Assembly: GCA_029865675.1 (NCBI GenBank)
Contig: JARXAU010000232.1
Location: forward strand, 1 to 13,264
DNA length: 13,264 bases
Direction: 5' to 3'
From: Rhodoferax sp.
GTDB lineage: Bacteria > Pseudomonadota > Gammaproteobacteria > Burkholderiales > Burkholderiaceae_C
Numbering within the stretch: position 1 is the stretch's first letter; every line of letters begins with the position of its first letter. A model generated the notes under the pieces. It saw nothing but the letters and a program-made list of their open reading frames with translations. It was not told the DNA's origin and made no database searches. The translations under genes and the position numbers were made by a program. Positions 6,309 to 13,264 of this stretch are shown here, in pieces.

Positions 6309-7627
6309 TGCTGAGGGGATACCGCGCCAGCCTGCTTTGGTTTGCCGACCCCGCGCTGGGAGCGGACAGCATTCGCTATGAAGATGACGGTCTGCTGGTC
6401 GTCGGCCCCAATGCGGCGGGCTGCCAGGTGGTGCAGGCGCTGGGCGACTGGCATGGCCTGTCTGCGCGCTACCCTAGGCTTGCGGTAGAGCACTCGCCCG
6501 GATGCATCATCGCGCCGGGTTTTGTAGATATGCATGTGCATTTTCCGCAGACCAACGTCATCGGTTCCCCCGCCGACGGCCTCTTGCCCTGGCTAGAGAA
6601 CTACACCTTCCCGGAAGAGCAACGTTTCGCCGACCCCGACTATGCCGCTGAGGCTGCTGCTTTTTTTGTGAATGAACTGCTGCGCAACGGCGTGACCACC
6701 GCGCTGGCCTTTGCCACCTCGCACAGCAGCTCGGTCAACGCCTTGTTTGCCCAAGCGCAGGCGCGCCAGATGCGCCTGATCACCGGCCTGTGCCTCATGG
6801 ACCGCCACGCCCCAGCCGCTTTGCTTAACCCAGCGGGCGCGGGCACCGACGCTGCCGAACACAGCCTGATCGAGTCCGAGGCGCTCATCCAGCGCTGGAA
6901 CGGCCAAGGCCGCCTGGGCTACGCCATCACCCCGCGCTTTGCGCCCACGTCCACCGACGCCCAGTTGCGCGGTGCGGGTGAGCTGGCTGCGCGCTACCCC
7001 GACGTGTGGATTCAGAGCCATGTGGCCGAAAACAAAGACGAAATTGCCTGGGCGCGCGCACTGTTTCCCCAGTCGCGCAGCTACCTGGCCACTTACGCCG
7101 ACTTTGGCCTGATGCGCACACGCGCCGTCTACGCCCACTGCATCCACTTTGACGACGACGACCGCGCGCTGATGCGCGCCACCGGCGCCGTGGCCGCCAT
7201 CAGCCCCACGAGCAACCTGTTTTTGGGCAGCGGTTTTTTTGACTACGCCGGCGCGGACCGCGTAGGCTTTGGCTATGGCCTGGCCAGCGACGTGGGCGGC
7301 GGCACCAGTTTTAGCCCGTTTCACACCATGCTGGCGGCCTACTACGTGGGCCGCGAGGGCCACAGCACCAGCGGCCTATCGCTCACGCCGCAGCAGCTGT
7401 GGTGGCAGCACACCGCAGGCGCGGCGCAGGCCCTGGGCCTGGATGGAGTGGTGGGCAATTTGCTGCCCGGTTGCGAAGCCGACTTTGTAGTGCTCAACCC
7501 CGCCGCCACGCCCTTGTTGGCCCGCAAGACGGCACGGGCATCGTCGCTGGCCGAATTGCTGTTTGCGCTGATCGTGCTGGGTGATGACCGGGTGGTTGAG
7601 CGCACTGTGGTGGTGCAGGCGCTGTAG
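6308..7627 (+). CDS. guaD: Guanine deaminase
   Basis: A 439-residue amidohydrolase that deaminates guanine to xanthine in purine salvage or catabolism. Family landmarks in order are PGFVDMHVHFPQ with metal ligands His76 and His78, the TFPEE and FFVNELLRNGVTTALAF segments, MDRHAP, YAITPRFAPTS, His238 in SHVAENKDE, His277 in YAHCIHF, SPTSNLFLGSGFF, and Asp328 in SDVGGG. The length fits E. coli GuaD, and similarity runs from near the N-terminus to the end. The ATG at 6308 overlaps the queD stop (TGATG), which fixes the start well. Membership of the same transcript as queE and queD is unusual in function because both routes use guanine-derived substrates but are not known to share a step. Confidence 0.95.
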   Translation: MLRGYRASLLWFADPALGADSIRYEDDGLLVVGPNAAGCQVVQALGDWHGLSARYPRLAVEHSPGCIIAPGFVDMHVHFPQTNVIGSPADGLLPWLENYTFPEEQRFADPDYAAEAAAFFVNELLRNGVTTALAFATSHSSSVNALFAQAQARQMRLITGLCLMDRHAPAALLNPAGAGTDAAEHSLIESEALIQRWNGQGRLGYAITPRFAPTSTDAQLRGAGELAARYPDVWIQSHVAENKDEIAWARALFPQSRSYLATYADFGLMRTRAVYAHCIHFDDDDRALMRATGAVAAISPTSNLFLGSGFFDYAGADRVGFGYGLASDVGGGTSFSPFHTMLAAYYVGREGHSTSGLSLTPQQLWWQHTAGAAQALGLDGVVGNLLPGCEADFVVLNPAATPLLARKTARASSLAELLFALIVLGDDRVVERTVVVQAL

Positions 7628-7667
7628 CGCCTGTACTTTGGCGGGAGTTACACCCGCATTGCATCGT

Positions 7668-7733
7668 CCCCCCTATTCCCCAACCCCCTTCCCACCCCAG
7701 CGGGGTAGAAAGGGGGTCGGGGGGATAGGGGGG
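7668..7733. terminator. Large G/C palindrome between convergent genes, likely bidirectional terminator
   Basis: The C-rich arm 7668-7698 and the G-rich arm 7702-7733 pair around the three-base loop AGC. The stem has about 27 Watson-Crick pairs, one G-T pair, three mismatches and one bulged G. It lies between the 3' ends of guaD (40 bases away) and cphA (9 bases away), so it can serve as a stop signal for both. No long T-run follows on either side, so if it terminates transcription the hairpin itself must do the work. Each strand also carries a series of G-runs able to form a G-quadruplex. It could instead be one copy of a dispersed genomic repeat. Confidence 0.6.
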
Positions 7734-7742
7734 AAGTAACGG

Positions 7743-10316
7743 CTAGGAGTCGCGGGCAATCTTCGCTGCGATATAGGCCATGGCCTCTTCCACCTGGTCC
7801 ACCAAAATCAGGCACAGCTCGCCTGCTTGCAGCTTGTCCATGGCAGTATCTATGGCCAAAAACTCGCCGTAGATTTCGCTGCGCTGCGTGGCTTTTTTCG
7901 CATGCTCTAGGCCCTGGCGCAGCAGCGCCATCACTTCGCCGTCTTGGCGTCCGCGTTGGCACTGGTCCTCGAACATCACCACCTCTTCAAAGGCGTCGCC
8001 CAAAATTTCAGTGATCTGGCGAATGTCCTGGTCGCGCCGGTCGCCTGCGCCGCTGATCACCACCGACCGCCGGGTGGCAGGCATGGCATTCACGGCGTTA
8101 ACCAGCGCCAGCATGGCGTCGGGGTTGTGGCCGTAGTCGGCAATCACCGTAGCGCCGCGGTACTGGAACACATTGAAGCGGCCTGCGGCATTGTTCTGGT
8201 CGGTGGAAAAACTGGCCAGGCCACTGCGAATGGTGTCCCAGTCCAGGCCCAGCGCCCACACCGCTGCCACGCTGGCCATCACGTTTTCCACTTGAAATCC
8301 AACGGTACCACCCAGGGTCACCGGAATGTCGGCCAAGTTCACATAGTTTTTGATGGCACCTTTGGCCGCCACTAGTTGCTGGTTTTCTACAAAGACCGCC
8401 GCCCGGCCTTGGGCCAAGTGCGTGGCCATTACGGGGTTGAACTTGTCCAGAGCAAAAAATGTGACCGCCCCCTTGCATTTAGCGGCCATTTTGGCTACCA
8501 CCGGGTCTGCGGCATTCAGCACTGCCGTGCCCGTGGGCGAGACGTTTTGTACGATCACGCGCTTGAGCACTGCCAACTCGTCTAGAGTTGTGATGTAGTT
8601 CAGGCCCAGGTGGTCGCCGCTGCCCACGTTGGTGACCACGGCCACGTCGCAGTAGTCAAAGGCCAGGCCTTCGCGCAGCACGCCGCCGCGCGCAGTCTCC
8701 AGCACGGCGGCGTCCACGTCGGGGTGGTGGAGCACGCTTTTGGCGCTCTTGGGGCCGCTGCAGTCGCCGGTGTCGATGCACTGGCCGCCCACGTACACGC
8801 CGTCGGTATTGGTCATGCCCACGCACCAGCCCTGCTGCGCCAGCAGGTGCGAGACCAGGCGCACCGTGGTGGTTTTGCCGTTGGTACCGGTCACCGCGAT
8901 GATGGGAATGCGCCCGTCTTGCCCGCTTTTGAACAGCTGCGAAATGATGGCCTCGCCCACCGGGCGGCCTTTGCCAAACGAGGGGCTCAGGTGCATGCGC
9001 AAGCCCGGCGCGGCGTTCACTTCCACCACGCCGCCGCCTTGTTCTTCAATCGGGCGAAGAATGCTGTCGCACACCATGTCCACTCCGCAAATATGCAGGC
9101 CCACCATGTGGGCTGCTGCCACCGCGCGGGCAGCCACGTCGGGGTGCACATCGTCGGTCACGTCGGTGGCCGAGCCGCCGGTGGACAGGTTGGCGTTGTT
9201 GCGCAGGTTGACGCGCTGGCCTTTGGCCGGAACAGTGTCGGCGCTAAAGCCCTGGCCGGCCAGGCAGGCATGGGCTATTTCGTCAAAGCGGATTTTGGTC
9301 AGCGAGGTGGCGTGGCCGCTGCCGCGCTTGGGGTCGAGGTTGACCTGGTCCACCAACTGCGCCACGGTGTGCACGCCGTCGCCCACCACCTTGGGCGGGT
9401 CGCGCCGGGCGGCAGCGACGAGCTTGTCGCCCACCACCAGCAGGCGAAAGTCGTTGCCCGGCATGTAGCGCTCCACCAAGATGCGGTCGCGAAACTCGGT
9501 GGCCGCCGCATAGGCGGCGCGCAACTGCGGCTCGCTGGTGATATTGACCGTGACACCCTTGCCCTGGTTGCCGTCCAGCGGCTTGACCACCACCGGCAGG
9601 CCAATTTCTAGCGCGGCTTGCCAGGCGTCGTTGGCGTTCATCACCGCGCGGCCCATGGGCACGGGCACGCCTGCGGCGTGCAAGAGCTTTTTGGTGAGTT
9701 CTTTGTCTTGCGCAATGGCCTCTGCAATGGCACTGGTGGCGTCAATCTCGGCGGCCTGGATGCGGCGCTGTTTGCTGCCCCAGCCAAAGCGCACCATGCT
9801 GCCGGCTGTCATGCGGCTGTACGGAATATTGCGCGCCAGTGCCGCGTTCACCACTGCGCCGGTGCTGGGGCCTAGGCGCACGTCTTCGTCAAGTTCGCGC
9901 AGTTGCTCCAGAGCGGCTGCCAGGTCAAACGGCGTGTCGTCCAGCGCCGCCATACACAGGGCTTGGGCCAGTGCGAAGGCCAAGCGCCCCACCTCTTCTT
10001 CGCTGTACTCGACCACCACCTGGTACACGCCAGTGTCCATGGTGGACTTGGTGCAGCTAAAAGTTACCGGACAGCCCGCCTGCGCTTGCAAACCCAAGGC
10101 GGCTAACTCCAGCACCCGCGCCATCGGCACCGCGTCGTCGCTGCCAATGGTTTGAAAAGGGCTGACCTCCGGGAATCGGGCGCGCAGGCGTGCCTCGAAC
10201 CCCACCAGCCGCTCCACGTCACATTCCAGTGGCTCGCAAGAGACGATGGCTTGTACGGCCGTGTGGTGGCTCCAAAGATTGGGGCCGCGCAGAGCGCGAA
10301 GGCGGGTGACGTCCAT
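7743..10316 (-). CDS. cphA: Cyanophycin synthetase (full-length)
   Basis: An 857-residue enzyme that polymerises aspartate and arginine into cyanophycin, a cytoplasmic nitrogen store, using two ATP-dependent ligase centres. The N-domain (about 1-160) is followed by an ATP-grasp module (Lys245 in VVVKPLDGNQGKG, RILVERYMPGNDFRLLVVG, VVEVNAAPG) that adds Asp. Next comes a Mur-ligase-like module with an intact P-loop GTNGKTTT (Lys481), LETARGG, and a C-lobe with AGRFNV and DYGHNP that adds Arg. The N-domain lacks the HxxEH motif: the matching positions read R67-VL-E70-L71, with Gly75 where CphA' has Glu91. The ATG at 10316 begins MDVTRLRALRGPNLW, the usual start for this type. A TTG at 10403 would overlap the upstream gene. 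It lies 34 bases after CphA' and probably shares its transcript. No clear Shine-Dalgarno precedes the start. Confidence 0.96.
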   Translation of the reverse strand: MDVTRLRALRGPNLWSHHTAVQAIVSCEPLECDVERLVGFEARLRARFPEVSPFQTIGSDDAVPMARVLELAALGLQAQAGCPVTFSCTKSTMDTGVYQVVVEYSEEEVGRLAFALAQALCMAALDDTPFDLAAALEQLRELDEDVRLGPSTGAVVNAALARNIPYSRMTAGSMVRFGWGSKQRRIQAAEIDATSAIAEAIAQDKELTKKLLHAAGVPVPMGRAVMNANDAWQAALEIGLPVVVKPLDGNQGKGVTVNITSEPQLRAAYAAATEFRDRILVERYMPGNDFRLLVVGDKLVAAARRDPPKVVGDGVHTVAQLVDQVNLDPKRGSGHATSLTKIRFDEIAHACLAGQGFSADTVPAKGQRVNLRNNANLSTGGSATDVTDDVHPDVAARAVAAAHMVGLHICGVDMVCDSILRPIEEQGGGVVEVNAAPGLRMHLSPSFGKGRPVGEAIISQLFKSGQDGRIPIIAVTGTNGKTTTVRLVSHLLAQQGWCVGMTNTDGVYVGGQCIDTGDCSGPKSAKSVLHHPDVDAAVLETARGGVLREGLAFDYCDVAVVTNVGSGDHLGLNYITTLDELAVLKRVIVQNVSPTGTAVLNAADPVVAKMAAKCKGAVTFFALDKFNPVMATHLAQGRAAVFVENQQLVAAKGAIKNYVNLADIPVTLGGTVGFQVENVMASVAAVWALGLDWDTIRSGLASFSTDQNNAAGRFNVFQYRGATVIADYGHNPDAMLALVNAVNAMPATRRSVVISGAGDRRDQDIRQITEILGDAFEEVVMFEDQCQRGRQDGEVMALLRQGLEHAKKATQRSEIYGEFLAIDTAMDKLQAGELCLILVDQVEEAMAYIAAKIARDS

Positions 10317-10350
10317 GGTGTTTCGGGGTGTGGTGCGCAGAAGTGGGTCT

Positions 10351-12528
10351 TTAATAAGGCGTTTTTTGAGGACTGGATTCAAAGGTGCGCAAGCCTGCGC
10401 CAATCAACTCAGGTGCGATGTTGAGCGCCCAGGCTGCCGCTACCGCCGCCATGACCATTTCGGGCTGCGCGGCCTTGCTTGGCTTGAGGCTCGAAAGCGG
10501 CAATATGGAAAACTCTTTAGTCCCTTGGCCCAGCACAATCGCGCCGTCGCGCACAAAAACAAGACGCTCACCCGCGTTGCGCTGCTGCGCCAAAGTGGGG
10601 TGCTCGGCCGACAGACCATAAAAAATGACGTTGCCGTCACACAGAGCGGCAAGCTCTAGTGATTGGGGGTCTGCAGCATTGAGTACGGCCGTGCCGCTTG
10701 GCAAGACCACGTCAACTTGGGTGCGCGCCACCTTGTAGGTCTGCTCAGCGTCCAAGATATCAAAGTCGGCCAGCGCGGGCTGCCAAGTGACGTCGGTGAC
10801 TACCCCTACATCGCACTTGTCGTAGGCCAGGCCCTGTCCCAGGATGGTGGCACTCGGGTTCTCAAACACCGCAGCCTGCACCGAGCGGTTGATCAAAATA
10901 CGTTGGCCCGCGTCCCAGTGTGTGCTGTCTCGCGCGTCCACGCGCCGACCGTCGAGGTACAGACCCTCGCTACAGGCCAAGCCTACGTGCTTGCCGGAGA
11001 TGTGTACCAGCCAAGCCACCAAGCGCGCAATGCGCGCCGTGTTGTGGGTGCCGGTAACGCCCACCACCGGTATGCGTCCGTCTGCCTTGGGTGCGAACAA
11101 GTGGTCCATGATGGCTGTGCCCACTGGCTGGCCAGTGCCGTTGGCGGGTTTGATGTGCGAGAGCAGCCCAGGGCTTGCGTTCACCTCAATCACCGCAGCG
11201 CGTTGGCTGTACAGGGGCAGAGCGCAGTCTTCAAGCACCATGTCCACCCCCGCAATGTCCAGACCCACCACGCGCGCGGCCAAGGTCGCGGCGGCGGCCA
11301 CGCTGGGGTGGATCAGTGCGGTGACGTCCAGCGCCACATTGCCGTTGCGCTGGATCAGCACACGCGCGCCCTCAGCGGGCACGGAACTGGCGGTGAGGCC
11401 GACGCGTTCAAGTTCGAGAATGATCTCAGCGCTGTCGCTGGGCGTTACTACATTGAGCGGAAAATCCTCGCCCCGGCCGCGGCGTGGGTCGCAGTTGATT
11501 TGCAGTTCGGCTAGTTGGTCGATGGTGTGCACGCCATCGCCTTCCACGTGCAAGGAGTCGCCGCGCGCCGCCGCCACTACTTGTTTGCCCACCACCAACA
11601 AGCGGTGTTCCTGGCCGGGGATGTATTTCTCCACAATCACCGCACTGCCGCCGCCCTTGCGGTGCGCCAGGTGGTAGGCCGCTTCCACCTCAGCTTGGTG
11701 TGCCAAGTCCAAGGACACGCCGCGCCCATGGTTGCCGTCATAGGGCTTGACAACTACCGGCAGACCCACGCTTTGGGCTGCTGCCCATGCTGCCTCGGCG
11801 CTTTTTACCAATTCTCCCTGGGGAACAGGCACGCCACAGGCCTGTAGGAGTGACTTAGTGAGGTCTTTGTCGCTGGCAATTTCTTCAGCAATAGCGCTGG
11901 TTTGGTCGGTTTCCGCTGTCCAGATGCGGCGCTGGGCGATGCCGTAGCCTAGTTGCACCAGGTTGCCCTCGGTCAGGCGGATGTGCGGTATGCGCCGCGC
12001 GGTGGCCGCATCCACAATGTGCGCGGTGCTCGGGCCCAGGCACAAGGAGTCCACCATGTCGCTGAGTTCGGCCACTTTGGCCGCCAGGTCAAAACCCTGG
12101 TCGTTGATGGCAGCTACCAGCAAATCACGCCCCGCCTGCAGGGCCGCGCGGCCCACTTGCTCTTGGCGGGTGCGAAACGCCACTTTGTAAATGCCCCGCT
12201 TGGAGGTTTGGCGCGCCTTGCCAAAGCCGGTGCGCATGCCTGACAGGTTTTGCAGCTCCAGGCTCACGTGCTCCAGAATGTGCGCCGCCCAGGTGCCCTC
12301 GCGCAGGCGCTCCAAAAAGCCGCCGCGCACGCCGGGGCTGCACTCGTGCTCTACCAGGCCGGGTAGAGCGCTGGTGAGCCGCTCGTAAAAGCCGGGCAGG
12401 GTGTTGGAGGGAAAGTCTTCTAGCTCGCCGATATCGACCCAGGCTTCAATCACCGGTCGGTAGGTCCAGATATTGGGGCCGCGCAGGTAGTTGACCCGCA
12501 AAATCTCGATTTTTTTCTGGCTCGTCAT
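10351..12528 (-). CDS. cphA': Short cyanophycin synthetase paralogue (CphA'/CphA2-like) with degenerate Mur domain
   Basis: A 725-residue relative of CphA. The N-domain contains HILEH at 83-87 plus Glu91, an HxxEH metallo-hydrolase-like arrangement missing from the neighbouring CphA. The ATP-grasp module looks intact (VVVKPYDGNHGRG, VIVEKYIPGQEHRLLVVG, VIEVNASPG). The Mur module is degenerate. The P-loop reads GTHNTARI at 493-500, so the ATP-binding lysine is replaced by Thr497, and the ETARGG motif has become ENPSAT. The protein ends (SSPQKTPY) where the Mur C-lobe would begin, so about 140 residues are missing. Cyanobacterial CphA2 has the same kind of losses and joins ready-made beta-Asp-Arg units, and short CphA' proteins are known beside CphA in Ralstonia-type bacteria. 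The ATG at 12528 (MTSQKKIEILRVNYLRGPN) was chosen because the conserved part starts there. An ATG at 12567 adds 13 residues. Neither has a clear ribosome binding site. Confidence 0.93.
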   Translation of the reverse strand: MTSQKKIEILRVNYLRGPNIWTYRPVIEAWVDIGELEDFPSNTLPGFYERLTSALPGLVEHECSPGVRGGFLERLREGTWAAHILEHVSLELQNLSGMRTGFGKARQTSKRGIYKVAFRTRQEQVGRAALQAGRDLLVAAINDQGFDLAAKVAELSDMVDSLCLGPSTAHIVDAATARRIPHIRLTEGNLVQLGYGIAQRRIWTAETDQTSAIAEEIASDKDLTKSLLQACGVPVPQGELVKSAEAAWAAAQSVGLPVVVKPYDGNHGRGVSLDLAHQAEVEAAYHLAHRKGGGSAVIVEKYIPGQEHRLLVVGKQVVAAARGDSLHVEGDGVHTIDQLAELQINCDPRRGRGEDFPLNVVTPSDSAEIILELERVGLTASSVPAEGARVLIQRNGNVALDVTALIHPSVAAAATLAARVVGLDIAGVDMVLEDCALPLYSQRAAVIEVNASPGLLSHIKPANGTGQPVGTAIMDHLFAPKADGRIPVVGVTGTHNTARIARLVAWLVHISGKHVGLACSEGLYLDGRRVDARDSTHWDAGQRILINRSVQAAVFENPSATILGQGLAYDKCDVGVVTDVTWQPALADFDILDAEQTYKVARTQVDVVLPSGTAVLNAADPQSLELAALCDGNVIFYGLSAEHPTLAQQRNAGERLVFVRDGAIVLGQGTKEFSILPLSSLKPSKAAQPEMVMAAVAAAWALNIAPELIGAGLRTFESSPQKTPY

Positions 12529-12714
12529 GGAATGGGGCGGACGTTTCTGTCCACCATGGGGGTTCATGGTGCGTTATGCATTCTCGCTCAAGGGCTGCGC
12601 CTGCACACTGCGACGCCTGGGTCTCAGGCATAGTGCGGGCTTGGCAAGTGAGCTAAGCCGTGGCGGCAGGCCGTTGGAGCCGCTTGGTATGAAACAAAAG
12701 AATGATCCCCTTTG
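12529..12714. promoter_or_regulatory. Divergent promoter region of the cyanophycin locus
   Basis: These 186 bases separate the oppositely oriented starts of CphA' and the ABC-type gene, so promoters for both must lie here or within the gene starts. No strong -35/-10 pair could be identified by eye. An interrupted inverted repeat is present: CACT (12606-12609), GCCTG (12615-12619), CAGGC (12625-12629), AGTG (12632-12635). It lies near the middle of the interval, 78 and 80 bases from the two start codons, and could be an operator. No regulator gene is in the window. Confidence 0.4.
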
Positions 12715-13264
12715 ATGACCTTTGACGTAAATGTTGCCCTGCCTGCCGCAGGCGATATTCCAGCCCTTTGGCTTTCAGCGGCTTTGCCGCACATCGGTAC
12801 AGATGAGAACGCCTTTGTCTGCCTAAAGGTTGACCTCGACGAGCGTCTGCACTTCGTGCCCACGCTGTTGCTGGCCACCAATCGGCGCTTGCTCAGCCTG
12901 TCGCAAGATGGGGCCACCGTGCGCGAGTGGCCGTACCGCGCTGGCCTAGCGCTGGCCCACCACGACCACGCCGGCGTGGGCCACTTGGAGCTGCTGGACG
13001 CCCATGGCCTGCTGCACCGCTGGCGCTTTACCCTGGGCCAGAACCTGCAGGCATTGCGCTTGGTGGACCAGTTCATGGCCCAGCAAAACATCGCGGTCAG
13101 TGGCCTGCCGGTGGCGCCGCTGCTGCAGGCGGTGTGCCCCAGTTGCAAAGCGCCGCTGGAGCCCGACCAGGAGGAATGCCCGGTTTGCACCAAGGTAGTC
13201 CACACCCCGCCGTCCACCTGGACGCTGCTGCGCCTGTGGCGCTTTGCCCGGCCCTACCGGGGCC
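12715..13264 (+). CDS. 5' part of cyanophycin-associated ABC transporter (permease/ATPase), cut by window end
   Basis: An open frame of 183 codons runs off the right edge. Residues about 30-124 have the strand pattern of a small PH-like domain (FVPTLLLATNRRLLSL, then GHLELLDAHG, then a helix LQALRLVDQFMAQ). A four-Cys zinc ribbon follows, Cys141-x2-Cys144-x10-Cys155-x2-Cys158, and then TPPSTWTLLRLWRFARPYRG, which resembles the lead-in to the first membrane helix of an ABC exporter. This arrangement fits the transporter family found beside cyanophycin genes in beta-proteobacteria, and the divergent cphA genes support it. The transmembrane and ATPase parts lie outside the window, so their presence is inference. 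The substrate is unknown. The ATG at 12715 gives a sensible N-terminus but has no good Shine-Dalgarno sequence. Confidence 0.72.
   Translation, partial: MTFDVNVALPAAGDIPALWLSAALPHIGTDENAFVCLKVDLDERLHFVPTLLLATNRRLLSLSQDGATVREWPYRAGLALAHHDHAGVGHLELLDAHGLLHRWRFTLGQNLQALRLVDQFMAQQNIAVSGLPVAPLLQAVCPSCKAPLEPDQEECPVCTKVVHTPPSTWTLLRLWRFARPYRG

Noticed and set aside
6593..7363. 256-codon minus-strand frame across guaD
   Set aside because: It is antisense to guanine deaminase metal-binding motifs and has low-complexity composition.
8610..9611. 333-codon plus-strand open frame inside cphA
   Set aside because: It is antisense to conserved CphA motifs. The His/Val/Ala/Gly-rich translation is typical of the complement of GC-rich coding DNA.
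10663..11514. 283-codon plus-strand open frame inside cphA'
   Set aside because: It is an antisense shadow of the conserved CphA' sequence with biased composition and no recognisable domain.
1..13264. CRISPR arrays, tRNA or rRNA genes, insertion sequences
   Set aside because: I saw no spaced direct repeats, no cloverleaf-like segments with a T-loop consensus, and no transposase-like frames or flanking inverted repeats.

Overview
The window looks like chromosomal DNA of a beta-proteobacterium of the order Burkholderiales, most likely Comamonadaceae-like. The reasons are the mostly GC-rich coding sequence, a QueE with the CX14CX2C cluster motif, a tandem pair of cyanophycin synthetases (one long, one short) and a divergent cyanophycin-associated ABC transporter. 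The species assignment is inference, because no rRNA or other marker gene is present.

Left part (1-5170): the tail of an unidentified gene and a terminator-like hairpin are followed by a chaperone-usher pair. This comprises a PapD-type periplasmic chaperone (240-1016) and an outer membrane usher (1032-3983) with an unusual N-terminal extension that resembles a second copy of the usher's own plug domain. No pilin or tip-adhesin gene follows. Next comes a non-coding stretch with a near-perfect palindrome beside a possible promoter, then a truncated two-partner-secretion transporter (4324-4869) that keeps only a signal peptide and one POTRA domain, then about 300 bases without a recognisable gene. 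Composition in this part is lower and uneven in GC, which suggests an acquired and partly decayed surface-structure region.

Middle (5177-7627, + strand): a tightly overlapping set made of a possible 32-codon leader ORF with a good ribosome binding site, then queE, queD and guaD. QueD and QueE catalyse successive steps from dihydroneopterin triphosphate to 7-carboxy-7-deazaguanine, the precursor of queuosine in tRNA. GuaD converts guanine to xanthine. This QueD has Ser where the catalytic Cys of E. coli QueD lies.

Right part (7668-13264): guaD converges on the cyanophycin genes across a 66-base palindrome whose G-rich arms each carry four or more G-runs. On the minus strand lie a short CphA'-type synthetase (10351-12528) and then a full-length CphA (7743-10316), 34 bases apart and probably co-transcribed. 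The two are complementary in what they have lost. CphA has an intact Mur-ligase P-loop and C-lobe but no HxxEH motif in its N-domain. CphA' has HxxEH but a destroyed P-loop and no C-lobe. Divergently, at 12715, begins the 5' part of a protein with a PH-like region, a four-Cys zinc ribbon and then the start of an ABC exporter, matching the cyanophycin-associated ABC transporter family. It runs off the window.

The strongest leads for new biology are the complementary CphA/CphA' pair, the usher with a duplicated plug-like domain, the Cys-less QueD in an operon with guanine deaminase, and the two-strand G-run palindrome.
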